Below, piece after piece: positions 1 through 11,022 of a DNA stretch of 64,000 nucleotides. The position numbers and the translations under genes were made by a program. The stretch comes from Lumnitzera littorea (lineage: Eukaryota; Streptophyta; Magnoliopsida; Myrtales; Combretaceae). Each line of letters begins with the position of its first letter. Position 1 is the first letter of the stretch. The notes beneath the pieces were generated by a model. It did not search any database and was not told where the DNA came from. It saw only the letters and a program-made list of their open reading frames with translations. The stretch lies in assembly GCA_024138015.1 (NCBI GenBank), contig JAMXBB010000001.1:128939701-129003700 (forward strand), read 5' to 3'.

Positions 1-1812
1 AAAAAGATTACACCAATAAATGCTTCTAAAAGCATATATATTTAAAACATTAATCATCTATATTGCTAGAAAGAATTTGCATATTACTTTACAATTTATA
101 AATGCATGTAATATCTCCCAAAAAAGGGATGTGCCGAAAGGTTATATCATTGAAAATTACATAAGGATACTATTAGATAGGTCACTATAGGGTTTCTGAC
201 ATCCCAATTTACTAAAAATCCTATAGGATTTGACCCGGGTTTTGAATTGGGTTATGGAAGTAGTTTTCAAACTTTATAAGGTTTTAGGTCGGGTTTTGGA
301 ATTTAGGAAAAACTCAATGAAAAACTCAAACCTGGTTAAAAATAATAATATGATATTAGTAATTTAATATTAGCTATAAATGATAAAACATAATAATTAA
401 TAAGAAATATCTTGTTTCTTTCATACTTTGTCTTTCAAGAAAACTTTAGTCTCGTTTCTTTCTCTCTCTTACATTTTTTAGTGACTCTCTTCTCTCACCT
501 TTGCTCCCTCTCTCAGCTATTAGCTACATGTCTCAATTTACATTCCTCACCTTTTCATTAATTGTATAGTAATTTAAAATAAAAAGAAGTCGGTTTAATC
601 TTGAATAATTATATGCCATTTGTTTTATTATTTAAAACAATACATATGCTATTTGCTTTAACTTTTTGCATATACTCGCTTACCAATTTCTTTTAGTACT
701 AATAGGTTAGGTTGAGTGGAGTTTTTAATAGGTTTCACAAGACCCTATAAGGATGGGTTTTGGAAACACAATATAAACCCTATAAGATGCCTTATAAGGT
801 TTTGGGAAGTTTTATAAGGTAGCGAGTTGGGTCCAAGTTTTGCAAAAGTCATTCCAAACCCGCCTCAGTAGCATCTTTAAAATTACAAAAGGAATTGAGA
901 GGATGACAATAAAGATAATCCATTCCCATCATCGAAAGGCTTAACATGGCACTTACCATATATAATGTGCATTTGATTTAAATACACCTAAGTATTCCAG
1001 ATTTAGTATTAATAATGTAAGGGGAAATTAAAAAGAATATCACATGTATTTTGGTGTCTTCACAAACTTAGATATCTATGTTGTTTTCTAGTAAACACAT
1101 AACTTTAATTTTATTATAAAAGGTTAGTGTTAATTGGGGACACATTTTAGTAAGGGTGAGAAGATGATCATATTACACTCAATACTCTATGATACTCTCA
1201 CAAGATAGAATATGAGTATAAAGTTTACATTGTTGTATTCACCCTAAAACCTATATTCAAAGGTATGGATGGTACAAGTTCAAGGTACCTTAGATCTTAC
1301 TTATATAAATTATTAAATACTAATGATGAATGTAAAATAATACTATATTTTTACCTTATTTCTTGTAAGTTGTAAAACGAAATGAAAGAAAGAAATAAGC
1401 ATTTATATTATAGCTTATTCCCATCATTTATATAAAGCATTTTATTTTCTATCTCTCTCTTAACTTAACTATATGTTTCTATTTTCCTTCTCTTGTCCTA
1501 TTTTTTCCCCCCATTACCATCCATGCTTCTATTATTATTTTTTACCTATCTTCTTTCATTTCTTCCATTACTAAAACATTTTGTAGATACCAAACCTTTG
1601 TTTTTTATTTTTGTGTTTTAATCACTTCCCTTATAAACCAAAACTTTAAGCTTTATGTGTTTTTAGAGTAGATTTTACTGTATTTTGTAGGTTCTATAAG
1701 GCACTCTATACTCTGTAAGTGTTATAGGGTATAAGTTTCAAAATGGTTAAAAGAGGTTATGTGATAGGTTTCAATTCCAAAATTTAGGAACCTATATATA
1801 ATACGAGAAGCA
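1..1812. other. AT-rich intergenic DNA, no gene seen
   Basis: No reading frame here has recognisable protein similarity. Two stretches (about 190-320 and 710-870) share phrases built on 'cctataagg' and 'gggttttg', and a related phrase recurs near 1685-1740, so old dispersed repeat material is likely. Pyrimidine-rich stretches lie at 440-510 and 1440-1570. No boundary or target duplication could be fixed. Confidence 0.5.
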
Positions 1813-2118
1813 CCTCATACCTTATCCTCTCTATATTTACTCACCCATGTGTTAGCTTTCGATTGATATATTAATAGATATTATTAAAAATATTTAATCA
1901 ATAATTTTATAAAAATAATAAGAAATGCAAAAAAAGAAAATCACAAATACAAAAAATAAAATAACATTCATTGCATTAAATTAAAAAGATAACATTAGAG
2001 GGTTGCTACTTATCAATGGCATGGCCACCACCACCGTTGATGAAAAAAATAAAAGGGAAACAATGGCTCAAAACTAATTAGGTGATAATTAAGTGGTGCA
2101 TCCCAATTAGCTTTGGAT

Positions 2119-2144
2119 CTTCTCTTCTTCTTCTTCTTCTTCTT
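2119..2144 (+). repeat. (TTC)n microsatellite
   Basis: A short run of TTC/CTT triplets inside repeat copy 1. The matching position in copy 2 (about 11355-11380) is also pyrimidine-rich but less regular. Confidence 0.85.
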
Positions 2145-2920
2145 ATTTTATATAAATATTAGGGGTAGTAAACAACTACCTGTTATTCTAGTGAGATTGC
2201 ATCCTATGAGGTTGTCGATGGATTATGACCTATAATGAAAAAGCTCATGTTGCTAACCAACTTATGGTCAAATGTAGCTAACCGCATGCCTTAAGGTTTT
2301 TAATGAATTTTATTTCATTTTTTATTTTTCGATAATTTTTCTACATTTATTATTATCAAGGTTGTCAAAAATCGTGATTCTATCGTTAATTTAAATGCAT
2401 AAAATTAGTAAAACTGTATAAAACCAGTAGAATCGTATAAAACCGGTAAAATCGTAAATTTATAGAGATGTATATCAAATTTCATAATTTTATCAAAAGT
2501 CTATATATAAATTATTTCACATAAGTTTTAACTAAAAAAATCATGAAATTATAAGCTCGTAAAATCGTATTATTGACTCATGATTTTAATAATTATAATT
2601 ATTAATTTACTAAATTATTTTATTAAAAATATTAAAAAATATTATTTTTTAAACTAATTATTAATGTACCAACCAAAAGTTAACACATGTCCGTTATTGA
2701 TAAGTTACTTATGCCATGGACCCACTAGGCTTAACCCTATTTGCTTAAGGAACATGCTAGTTATATAAGCCGCCCCTTAGCCTTTGGTACGGAGCTTGAA
2801 CCATTGGCTAATGTCCCAATCGAGACGGGCTTAGGTAGGAGGTAGCTTAGCATTGAACTAAACTAGTGGTTTGAGTGTTTCCCATTTTGAGCTGACTACT
2901 CAAGGAAGGACCCTGATAAC

Positions 2921-4131
2921 TGATAACTTTTATTTTAAATACATTTCATTTGGTGATTTTATAGCATTTCCTTTACATTTTTGTTTTTTTTAAAGAAATT
3001 AATCCTTAATTGAGTAAAAAATTGATTTTAAGGTTTAAACGCGTTCTTAGATTGAAAACGAAAAAAATGAATCGAGTTTTACTCAATTTGGAGTTCAACG
3101 AATGAGTTATGAAGTTACATAAACAATTTACACAATCTGGGACATAACTATGTCCATACAGGATAATTTTTGTGTCAAGGTTAGTATGTTACTCAACCTA
3201 GGGACATAATTGTATCCTAAGCTGTGTTTGGTAACGAAAAAAGAAACTTCATAATACATTATATAAGACTTGCGAGGGTTTTGCAGAGAACTTTAAATAT
3301 TCAAAAGAGAAGAAACTTGAAGATAAGAAAGAGAGAAAGATAAAAGCAATATCTAACTTCAAGATTGAAAAGATTTTTCATTAATTTCTTGATTTTGTTG
3401 CAATTTTCTTTTAATTTCATCATGATAACTTAAGATTCTAGTATTTAAGATTATAGAACTTAGGGTTTCATGTGACTGTTAAATTTATTGATATTTTTCA
3501 ATAAAGTTTCTATCTTTCTTTATTCAATTATGTGTTTTAATTATTAATTAATATTTCTAAAGTATTAATCTATAATATTATGCATGATGATTGAGGAATC
3601 ACATGAATAATGAGATCTTGACATAATTGAAGAGAATTACATATGTACTTATAGATAAAATACATGATTCTTCCGAAAAATTATTATTTTTGTGTGGGAA
3701 TTCATTGTACATTAATGTAATTTTAAATTATATTACTAAGTGAAGTGATTTTGGTAAATAATTTAGGATTAGGGTTAATATACTCGAGAAAAGTGTTAAC
3801 TTCAATTGTAAATCCTTCCGGTCAAGAATGATAGATATTGAATTGGATACATTTTAAGTGGTCACATATTAAACACTAAGGAAAACAATTTCTAAATACG
3901 TTATTTGCCTTCTTGAAGTCGTTCTTAATTTTATTGCTTCCTAAATTACTTAGTCAAGTCTCGTAATTAGATTAGTTTGTTAATTTTAGTATTTTTAATT
4001 CATTCAACTCATCACAATTTTTCGGTTAGATAATAGAGCTAAAGTTAGTATTAGTACTTGAGGTCTTTAAGGGATCGATTTAGACTTACATCCGCTATAT
4101 TAAAACTGATAGATATACTTATCTCGTATCA
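2921..4131 (+). mobile_element. Solo LTR, 1211 bp, TSD ATAAC
   Basis: It begins TGATAACTTTTATT and ends ATCTCGTATCA, so it has TG...CA ends with a TGATA/TATCA inverted terminus. ATAAC flanks it on both sides (2916-2920 and 4132-4136). Repeat copy 2 lacks this segment at the matching place (about 11910), so copy 2 serves as the empty site. No coding sequence is present; a solo LTR left by LTR-LTR recombination is the simplest reading. The superfamily is not certain; length and ends would fit Ty3/gypsy. Confidence 0.85.
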
Positions 4132-4599
4132 ATAACCCTCTAACCTATTGGCCTTCAGGACACATGGTATATCAACCTAGCACTTTGGCTAGACATAACC
4201 CTCCTACTAGATCGTATAATACCATGGCACATTAAATGTGTAAGCTTGTATGGTACCCTTAAAGTATTAAATGTAATGGAATTAATGTGAGACATAAAGG
4301 TACAGACAACCATACTCTTTCAAAAGGTACAACCAAACTTAAATCCTAATGTCTGAAGATGAGACACTTAGGATTATAGGGTACTTATTTTCCTATCCGA
4401 TTTTCCCTTCTACATATATAGCTTTATTTTTCCTTTTATGGGGCAAGTTCATTAAGTCTAATTCTCTCTCATTACTCTTCTTCTAATCTTGAATGCCAAC
4501 TTAAGTATTAGAGTGGTTATTCCTAGACAACGTTTGGCACCCACTTAGACATATTTTCCTTATGTAAGTATCTTTAGGTGGACTATTGGATCCAACAGT

Positions 4600-5968
4600 A
4601 GTGCAAAACATGTGTCAGGAAGTCATGAAATCGATGAAAGGAAAGCAATGTGAAGAGGATTCTAATACACTTATGAATGTAGCGAATGCAAGCTATGTAG
4701 GTATTTCCATTTCTTCAACATCTTTTAGCCTTGTGAGTAACTGTAGTACCTCTTAGATTGTGGATAGTGGTGCCACTAATCATATCAATGCATGTAAAAC
4801 TTTACTCTAAAATCCACAATTTCTCAAATGTCCTATAAATGTTCAATTACCTGATGACACAATCAAAGAAGTCCATTTGATAGGTACCATTCACATTAAT
4901 AACCACTTCATACTGAACAAAGTTTTATATTTACCAGACTTTCATCATAACCTTTTGTTAGTCTATTGAATAATTCACGATAACCATCTTCTCATCACAA
5001 TCAATAATGTTGGACTTACATTTTTGGACCAGAAGTTTAGACAAACCATAACATTTGCACACATACTCAGTGGCTTGTACCTAATGGATTATTCAATTAT
5101 AGAGAGTGCTATAGTTCCTAGTAATACTTGTTCTTCTCTTCTCAGTTTTTTTAAACATGATCTTAATCTTTTACATGCTCAGTTAGGCCATTCCTCTTTG
5201 AATAAGTCGAAACACATTGATTCTTATAATTTTCCTAATGTTAAAGATCTCTGTTGTGAGACATGTAATAAATTACAGTTTCATTGGTTGCCTTTTGAAA
5301 GATCATATAGTCATTCTACTTCCATATTTCAATTGGTACACATACATGTATGGGGTCCATATAGCACTTTATCTTTATTTGGAGCAAGATACTTTCTTAT
5401 TATTTTAGATGACTATTCAAGGAGTGTTTGAACTTATTTGTTACAATGTAAATCACAAGTTCCATCAATTCTCTCAAAATTCCTTGCTTATGTTTCAAAT
5501 CATCTCTCATGTGTTCCTATGTTTGTATGTTCTAATTAAGGAAAAGAGTTTCTTTCACATAGTTGTCAATCCATATTTGATAAGTTAGGTATTGTGCATC
5601 AGAAGGCCATTGTATATACACCTTAACAAAACAGACGTGTTAACATGAAGCATAGGCATATTCTTAATATAGCAAGATGTTTGATGTTTCATGCTAATCT
5701 TCCAAAGGTCTTATGGGGAGATTGTATTTTATTTGCTACCTACTTGATTAACAAGATGCCATAGCAATTATTGAAGTGGAAATCACCATATGAATTACTT
5801 TTTAGCATTGAGCCTACCTATGTCCACTTGCGTGTAGTTGGTTGTCTATGTTTTATTGCTCACTTGCTGCTCTCGAAGGACAAGCTTAATGTTAAAGGTG
5901 TTCCATATGTGTTTCTTGGTTATGTGAATGGAATAAAAGGTTATAAACTGCAATCTTTACAAGATTAG
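4600..5968 (+). pseudogene. copia gag-protease-integrase remnant
   Basis: The protease motif reads I-V-D-S-G-A-T-N-H-I (about 4757-4790), preceded by an in-frame TAG. The pre-integrase region has an H-x3-LGH motif (about 5173-5195) and C-x2-C (about 5256-5268), then WGP, then LDDYSR (about 5404-5420). Further on come RHILNIARCLMF, LINKMP, SPYELL, VGCLCF and VFLGYVNGIKGYK, all copia landmarks. Stops interrupt at about 4757, 5429, 5537, 5624, 5762 and 5966. At the three integrase catalytic positions the residues are H (VHIHVWGP), N (CSN before a stop) and N (VNMKHRH), instead of D, D and E. The integrase is therefore dead even apart from the stops. Confidence 0.85.
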
Positions 5969-6439
5969 AAAGTAATCATTAGAGCATTATGTATTGTTTT
6001 ACAAATATATTTTTCCTTTCAAGATGGGAGTTAGTACTACACTATTACCTTCTATTGATGCATAATATACTGCTCATCAATCATATGACTATGTTTCTTT
6101 TTCTAACGATACTTAGCCTTCTACTTTTGATACTTTTTGTCCTATATCTACTAATCCTCCTGCTTAACTCCCCTAACAATTTGTTTCTTCTAATTCTAGT
6201 TAATATCCTACTACTTCTTTGTCTAACTCAAAACATCCTCATCATATTACTTGAGCTGATAGCCACCTACTTGGTTAAAAGGGTGTGTAATCTTAATACA
6301 GATTTAACCCAATACCTAGTTTTGCAAATTCTACATTCTCTTCCTTAACACATCCTTATCCTTTGCTTCTAAAACCAACAATATCCCAAATTCTCCTTAA
6401 CTTTATTAGATTAATGGCATTATTGTTGACATTAAAAGA

Positions 6440-7165
6440 GCCTACTAACTACTCACAGGCTGCTAAAGATGAGAGCTAGATATAAGCTATAACGAAAGAA
6501 ATAGAGGATTTAGAGTTAAATAATACATGGGAACTCATATCTTTACCTAAAGGGAAGAAACCTATTGGCTCTAAATGGGTTTTTTTAAGTAAACTATAAG
6601 CAAAATGGTTTTATTGAATGTTACAAAGCTAGAATAGTTGCTAAAGGTTATACACAAATTGAAGTAGTAGACTATTATGATACTTTTTTGCTTATAGCTA
6701 AATTGAGTACTGTTCAACTTATTCTTGCTATTGCATCTACTAAAGGGTAGCCTTTATTCTAGCTTAATATCAATAATGCATTTCTTTACGGTTTTCTTAA
6801 TGACGAAATCTATATGATTCTACCCCAAGCAACCTACTATTAGTACCTTAACCAATGAAGTTAAGTATCGCAACATGTCTACTACAACCAAGGAGTTTTT
6901 TTGGTTTTCTTACTTGATGCACAATCTTAAACTTTCATTTTCATTACCCATCAAGCTTTATTGTGACAATAAATTTTCTTTGCAACCTACTACTGACCCT
7001 TACTTTTATAGTTGTACGAAGCACATTAAGGTTGACATCCATTTTCTTGGCAATTATGTTTCACGAGGATTTCTTTAACCCACTTACATTCCTACAACTT
7101 TGTAACCTGCTAATATTTTTACTAAGATTGTATCTGTTGCCAAGCTTATAGATATGTTGGTCAAG
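6440..7165 (+). pseudogene. copia RT and RNase H remnant with internal RT deletion
   Basis: The RT start is recognisable: a W-E-L-I-LPKGKKPIG block (about 6528-6575), KARIVAKGYTQ (about 6627-6660), then LNINNAFLYGFLNDEIYM (about 6764-6815). The sequence then jumps at about 6830-6850 straight to the RNase H C-terminal half: KLYCDNKFSL (about 6956-6985), TKHIKVDIHFL (about 7016-7050), and the ANIFTK and KLGLV tail (about 7110-7175). The central RT palm, including the Y-x-D-D motif, is missing, so reverse transcription is not possible from this copy. Stops at about 6749 and 6761 replace W and Q codons. Confidence 0.8.
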
Positions 7166-7184
7166 TTAGGCTTAGTAACAGCTT

Positions 7185-7250
7185 CACTTAGAGAGAGAGA
7201 GAGAGAAGGAGAAGGAGAAGGAAGGGGGGGGGGAGGGGTAAGGGCAGGGG
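7185..7250 (+). repeat. GA microsatellite and G-run at the copia polypurine tract
   Basis: (GA)n runs into (GAAG)n and then G runs: a run of ten G, then GGGG, GGG and GGGG (7224-7250). The position, just after the RNase H end and before where the 3' LTR should start, fits an expanded polypurine tract. The four G runs with short loops also match a G-quadruplex pattern on the + strand. Confidence 0.7.
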
Positions 7251-8008
7251 TATTGTAAGCTTCCAAAATTGAGTTTAGGACAACCGAGCTCAGATTTAGG
7301 GCTTTTAGGGTAACTTATCCAATTGAGCCCAAACTTTGTGACTAGAATGAAAAAGTTAGTCGAGATAATACAATGAAGTTAGATTTTAGTAATAATGACC
7401 CGAAATCTCAATTTTGCCCTTAGAAATTAGAATATTTACTAAAGCCCTAAAATGTTCAGAACTCCTAAAATTGAACTTAGATTGCAACGAGAACTTAGAG
7501 ATAAGTTAATTGAGCTATAAAATGAGATAATGTAGTATAATTTACTATAAAAAAATACACGTAATTTTTTGAGTATACCCGGTATAAATAATAATTATAC
7601 TCGTAAATTAACCTAAAATTGTGTAATTATATATTTATTGTGTTGAATTTCTGAAATTAACCTTAGAATGTATCTTAAAAATAAAAGATATGCTAGAAAC
7701 TTAATTATATGAGTAAAGTTATATATTTCACATGTTATTTACATAGGGTATAAACTTGTATATTAATTAAATAATTAATTCTAACATATAATATCTATAT
7801 TTAAGTAATTATTTAATAAAAGAAAAAGAAAAATTAATTAAATAACATTGGAAGGAGGCGTGGCAGGAGAATGTAAATTGCATTGCTGATTCAAAAAGTG
7901 AAGTTATCACTTTAGGACACCTCATGCATAAAAAAAAAAGAAGAAGAGAAATTAGAAAAGAAAATATGAATTAATTAAAAAAAAATCCTTTAACCGACTT
8001 TGAGGCAC

Positions 8009-8016
8009 TATAAAAA
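8009..8016 (+). promoter_or_regulatory. Probable LTR TATA box
   Basis: TATAAAAA lies in a local AT-rich stretch about 750 bp into LTR copy A. It fits a U3/R promoter on the + strand. No transcription start can be read from sequence alone. Confidence 0.45.
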
Positions 8017-10763
8017 GCCAACATCATCAAATATGAGAGTTTTAGCAATTTGGAATCAAAAATAATTAGAAAGAAAAATTAGAAAAAATCGTGGAAAAAA
8101 AAAACAAATTTAGAAAAAAACAGAAAAATTAGTGAAAGCGTGGAATCCTAACCTAAAGTAGATCTGCTGTGAAACCCAGCTAACCCCACACGGTCCACCC
8201 ACTGCATCGGCCGTCCGACAACCGCTCAGCCGCCGCCGGCCACTGGAGCACCCAAAAACACCAAGGTCAAATTTCTGTCCTGTTTTTCAATAATTTCTAA
8301 AAAATAGTAAATCAGCCCAGAAAATTATGAAAAAAATTACACTTAGGTTATTTTAAACATGCTTTCATGTGATATTTTTATTTTTGAAAAATTCGTAATA
8401 TTTAATATACTTTATTAAGAAATCTGTAATTCATTCGAATATATATTTATGAAATAAATGTACTATATGATGTTGTTTCTAGCTGAAAATTTTTGTGTAG
8501 GATGTGTATGATATATAGGTAATTGCTACGTAGCCCAAATTTTTATTTGAATAATTTTAATATTTATTGAATTTTTAGGCCTGAAATTAGCTCGAAAATA
8601 GGCTGAAATTATGAATTTAATAGGAAATTATGAAATTAATTGATGAAATGGACATGTACTGATCTATAATAAATAATAATAGTATTGAGTCAGATTGAAA
8701 TTAATTGGATGCTAAAAGAATTATAATTAGATAATTTATCAAGTTTAGGGGTAAAATCGTCAACACGAAGATATAGGCAATAGGTCAAAAACTTGAAACC
8801 AAGTGATAATTGAATTCCCTATATTTTTAGAAGTCCATAGAAATTTTCGGGGAATTATTGGGTAATTCGAACTATTTATTACGAATTTATTAAGTAAAAT
8901 AGCTTAAATTACAAGTCGGGGTGTATTTATAATATTAATAGACTAAAATGAACTAAATAGTTAAATAAAATCTATACATAGGATTGCTGATCAAATTGGA
9001 TTAAATGGAAATTTTTATTATAATTATTAATATTTTTTGATCGGGATGCACTTTAAGTATATTAGAATTGAATAATACTTATATTGTTACAATATAAGGA
9101 TAAATTGGATAGAATATAATTTAAATCTGTAAATTTCGCATAATACGATCATTTTTATATAATTATGTATAATTGTATTAAAAATCCAAACTACCCGTTA
9201 AAATCCATCTCTAGGAACAGGACTCGTAAAACATGTCGTTAAGTCTATATGAACTCAATGACACTAGTTTTGTTGAAATCGGATAACCTTAAGTAATCTA
9301 GACTATAACTATAACATATTCAAAAATATACACATTTCGGTAACCTTACCGGAATCAAAACGTGAATTAATAAATAAAAAGTACGTTTCGATACAATCAA
9401 AACGATATATAATACGTAATAGTATATATGATGTACAATATCAATAATTAATAATTTAATTCGATATATAGTAATAACATGACTGTATATTATGGAAATA
9501 ATATACATATATAACCATTTTAGATTAAACCCTGATGTTTTCGTAAGTATTACGAAAACTAAATTTGGACATTTTGTGTAATTATGACCTTCCAAAGACG
9601 GTTAACGATTCAAGTTAGTAATAGCGAACATCTAAACAAGTAAGTTGGGATGGTAGCTTCACCGCTGTTTGGATACTATTTAAAGTATTCGGAGACTCAA
9701 GAGTACTTCTGGTTGTGTTTGTAGTTAGATGATTATGCGCAAGCTATGTGTGTGAATGATACTCATTTGTAACAGGAGTTCAACTTCATGGTGTGCTGTT
9801 CTGCATATTTGCATGGATTCTGTATTATGTGAACTTGTTGGTCACCCTTGATTAACACTAACGGTTATTCGACTAAAGTGTAATCGGTCATGCATAATCA
9901 CCCGTTAGGGAAAACGGTTAAGAGTGTTAGGCCAAACACCGACTTCCTTCGATGAGGATAGCTGAAATGGTCCTTTCCTCATCTTTAGTCGAATTAAGTG
10001 ATAGGCGAGGAGGTCGCGGTAAGGTTGGGGGCCGTGGTTCAAAGGTGGTCAAGGGAGGGGGGTGTTCTCCATTGCATAAGCCCGGGTTTGGTCTGACTTG
10101 AGTCACGATGAAACTCCTCAATCCGGGTTTGAGCGGATGAAATTTCTCTAACCTCACAGTGGACCGATTAACACTGTGCGATTAACACTGTGCGATGTTT
10201 TCATTTGAGTTATTGCATTGCATTTCATCATAATTATTAACCCTATTTGTGATTGTATAGTACTCTTCTAACTCCGCCCCATTTACTGAGCTAGTTGTGC
10301 TCACATCCCTACAGACTCTTTTGCAGGTGCTGAGTGAAGGTAAGATATTCAGGTATCACCGTTCTCAGGTTAGTGTGCTGATGTGTGGAAAAGTGAGGAT
10401 CGAGGAATTTAACTGAACCTAAGCTTTTGGCTTTGTCTTTAAGTTTTGAGGAAAACTAAATGGGAATTCCCTAGGAGCCCACTAGTTTTCTAACTTATTG
10501 TATATAAATTGTAAAACCTGTGGTTTTTAATAAACTCTGATTGTAAACTTTACCCTTGGACGTAAAATGTTTGTATAATTACTGTTGTGGTAGTAAACAG
10601 CAGATTGTATAGAACAAGTATTTTGTAAAAGCTCTACCACAGGTTTGGATATTAATAGATGTCAGAACAGACGTTTTAAGCTGGTTGAGTTGTACGCCTT
10701 GTGTAAACTGCGTCTACGATAGCAGCTGTGAGGTCAGCTTCTATCTTAGATTAGTTTACACGG

Positions 10764-10823
10764 CGGGACTGTTATGACTCTTCTTGTTCGGGGCGGGACT
10801 GTTATGACTCTTCTTGTTCGGGG
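10764..10823 (+). repeat. Perfect 30-bp tandem duplication at the end of LTR copy A
   Basis: The unit running from 'cgggactgtt' to 'gttcgggg' occurs twice without mismatch (10764-10793, 10794-10823). Copies B and C have a single unit there, so the duplication is private to copy A and recent compared with the LTR. Confidence 0.9.
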
Positions 10824-10835
10824 CGTCTACGATAT

Positions 10836-11022
10836 CATTCATTTGTTGTTTGTATCTAGTAGTTAGTTAGTTAGTTAGTTAGTTTTATTTTCAACTCTTT
10901 TATAAATAACTTCATGAAATTGTAACAAATTGATTGATTGAATAAGAAAAACAAATTCTCTCTTGCACATTCTTACATCTTCATATATGGAGTTTTCTTG
11001 GATCAATGTAGAATTCTTTGGG
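10836..11022 (+). mobile_element. Probable 3' LTR of the + strand copia element
   Basis: It follows the GATAT target duplication of LTR copy A. It has a (GTTA)n run (10857-10883), a TATA-like TTTATAAATAA, a short AT-rich leader and ends where LTR-like repeat copy 2 begins. This is the compact layout of copia LTRs (U3 with TATA, short R/U5). It is separated from the polypurine tract only by the inserted solo LTR. Its end is approximate. Confidence 0.6.

Larger units (their letters stand above)
1813..4569 (+). repeat. LTR-like dispersed repeat, copy 1 (interrupted by a solo LTR)
   Basis: This segment is collinear with 11023-12388 in the same orientation. Shared blocks include the opening around 'tttactcacc', the stretch at 2150-2310 (compare 11400-11565), the stretch at 2700-2910 (compare 11690-11900) and the tail 4190-4569 (compare 12010-12388). 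The tail, with its 'agcttt' and 'ttagacat' blocks followed by 'ttttccttatg', resembles the 3' ends of plant Ty3/gypsy LTRs (inference). A 1211-bp solo LTR at 2921-4131 splits it; without that insertion the copy is about 1.5 kb. The outer ends were placed where similarity stops, not by terminal TG/CA or target duplications. Confidence 0.7.
4570..7253 (+). mobile_element. Degenerate Ty1/copia retrotransposon body
   Basis: Order of domains on the + strand: gag remnant (4600-4740), protease, pre-integrase/integrase, RT, RNase H, and a purine-rich tract (7185-7250). Integrase before RT is the copia order. No 5' LTR of its own is visible: the body abuts LTR-like repeat copy 1. Its 3' LTR appears to lie at 10836-11022, beyond a 3.6-kb solo LTR inserted at 7254. 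In-frame stops and an internal RT deletion make it non-autonomous. Confidence 0.85.
7254..10830 (+). mobile_element. Solo LTR, long-LTR family copy A, 3.58 kb, TSD GGTAT/GATAT
   Basis: It starts TGTAAGCTTCC and ends CGGGGCGTCTAC, flanked by GGTAT (7249-7253) and GATAT (10831-10835), which differ by one transition. Its 3' half matches 49790-50895 (copy B) and the reverse complement of 63800-64000 (copy C). A TATA box (TATAAAAA, 8009-8016) with GC-rich leader-like sequence after 8160 suggests a + strand promoter. No gag or pol is present. Long LTRs of this kind occur in Tekay/Del-type chromoviruses (inference). It lies between the copia body and the copia 3' LTR. Confidence 0.75.
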
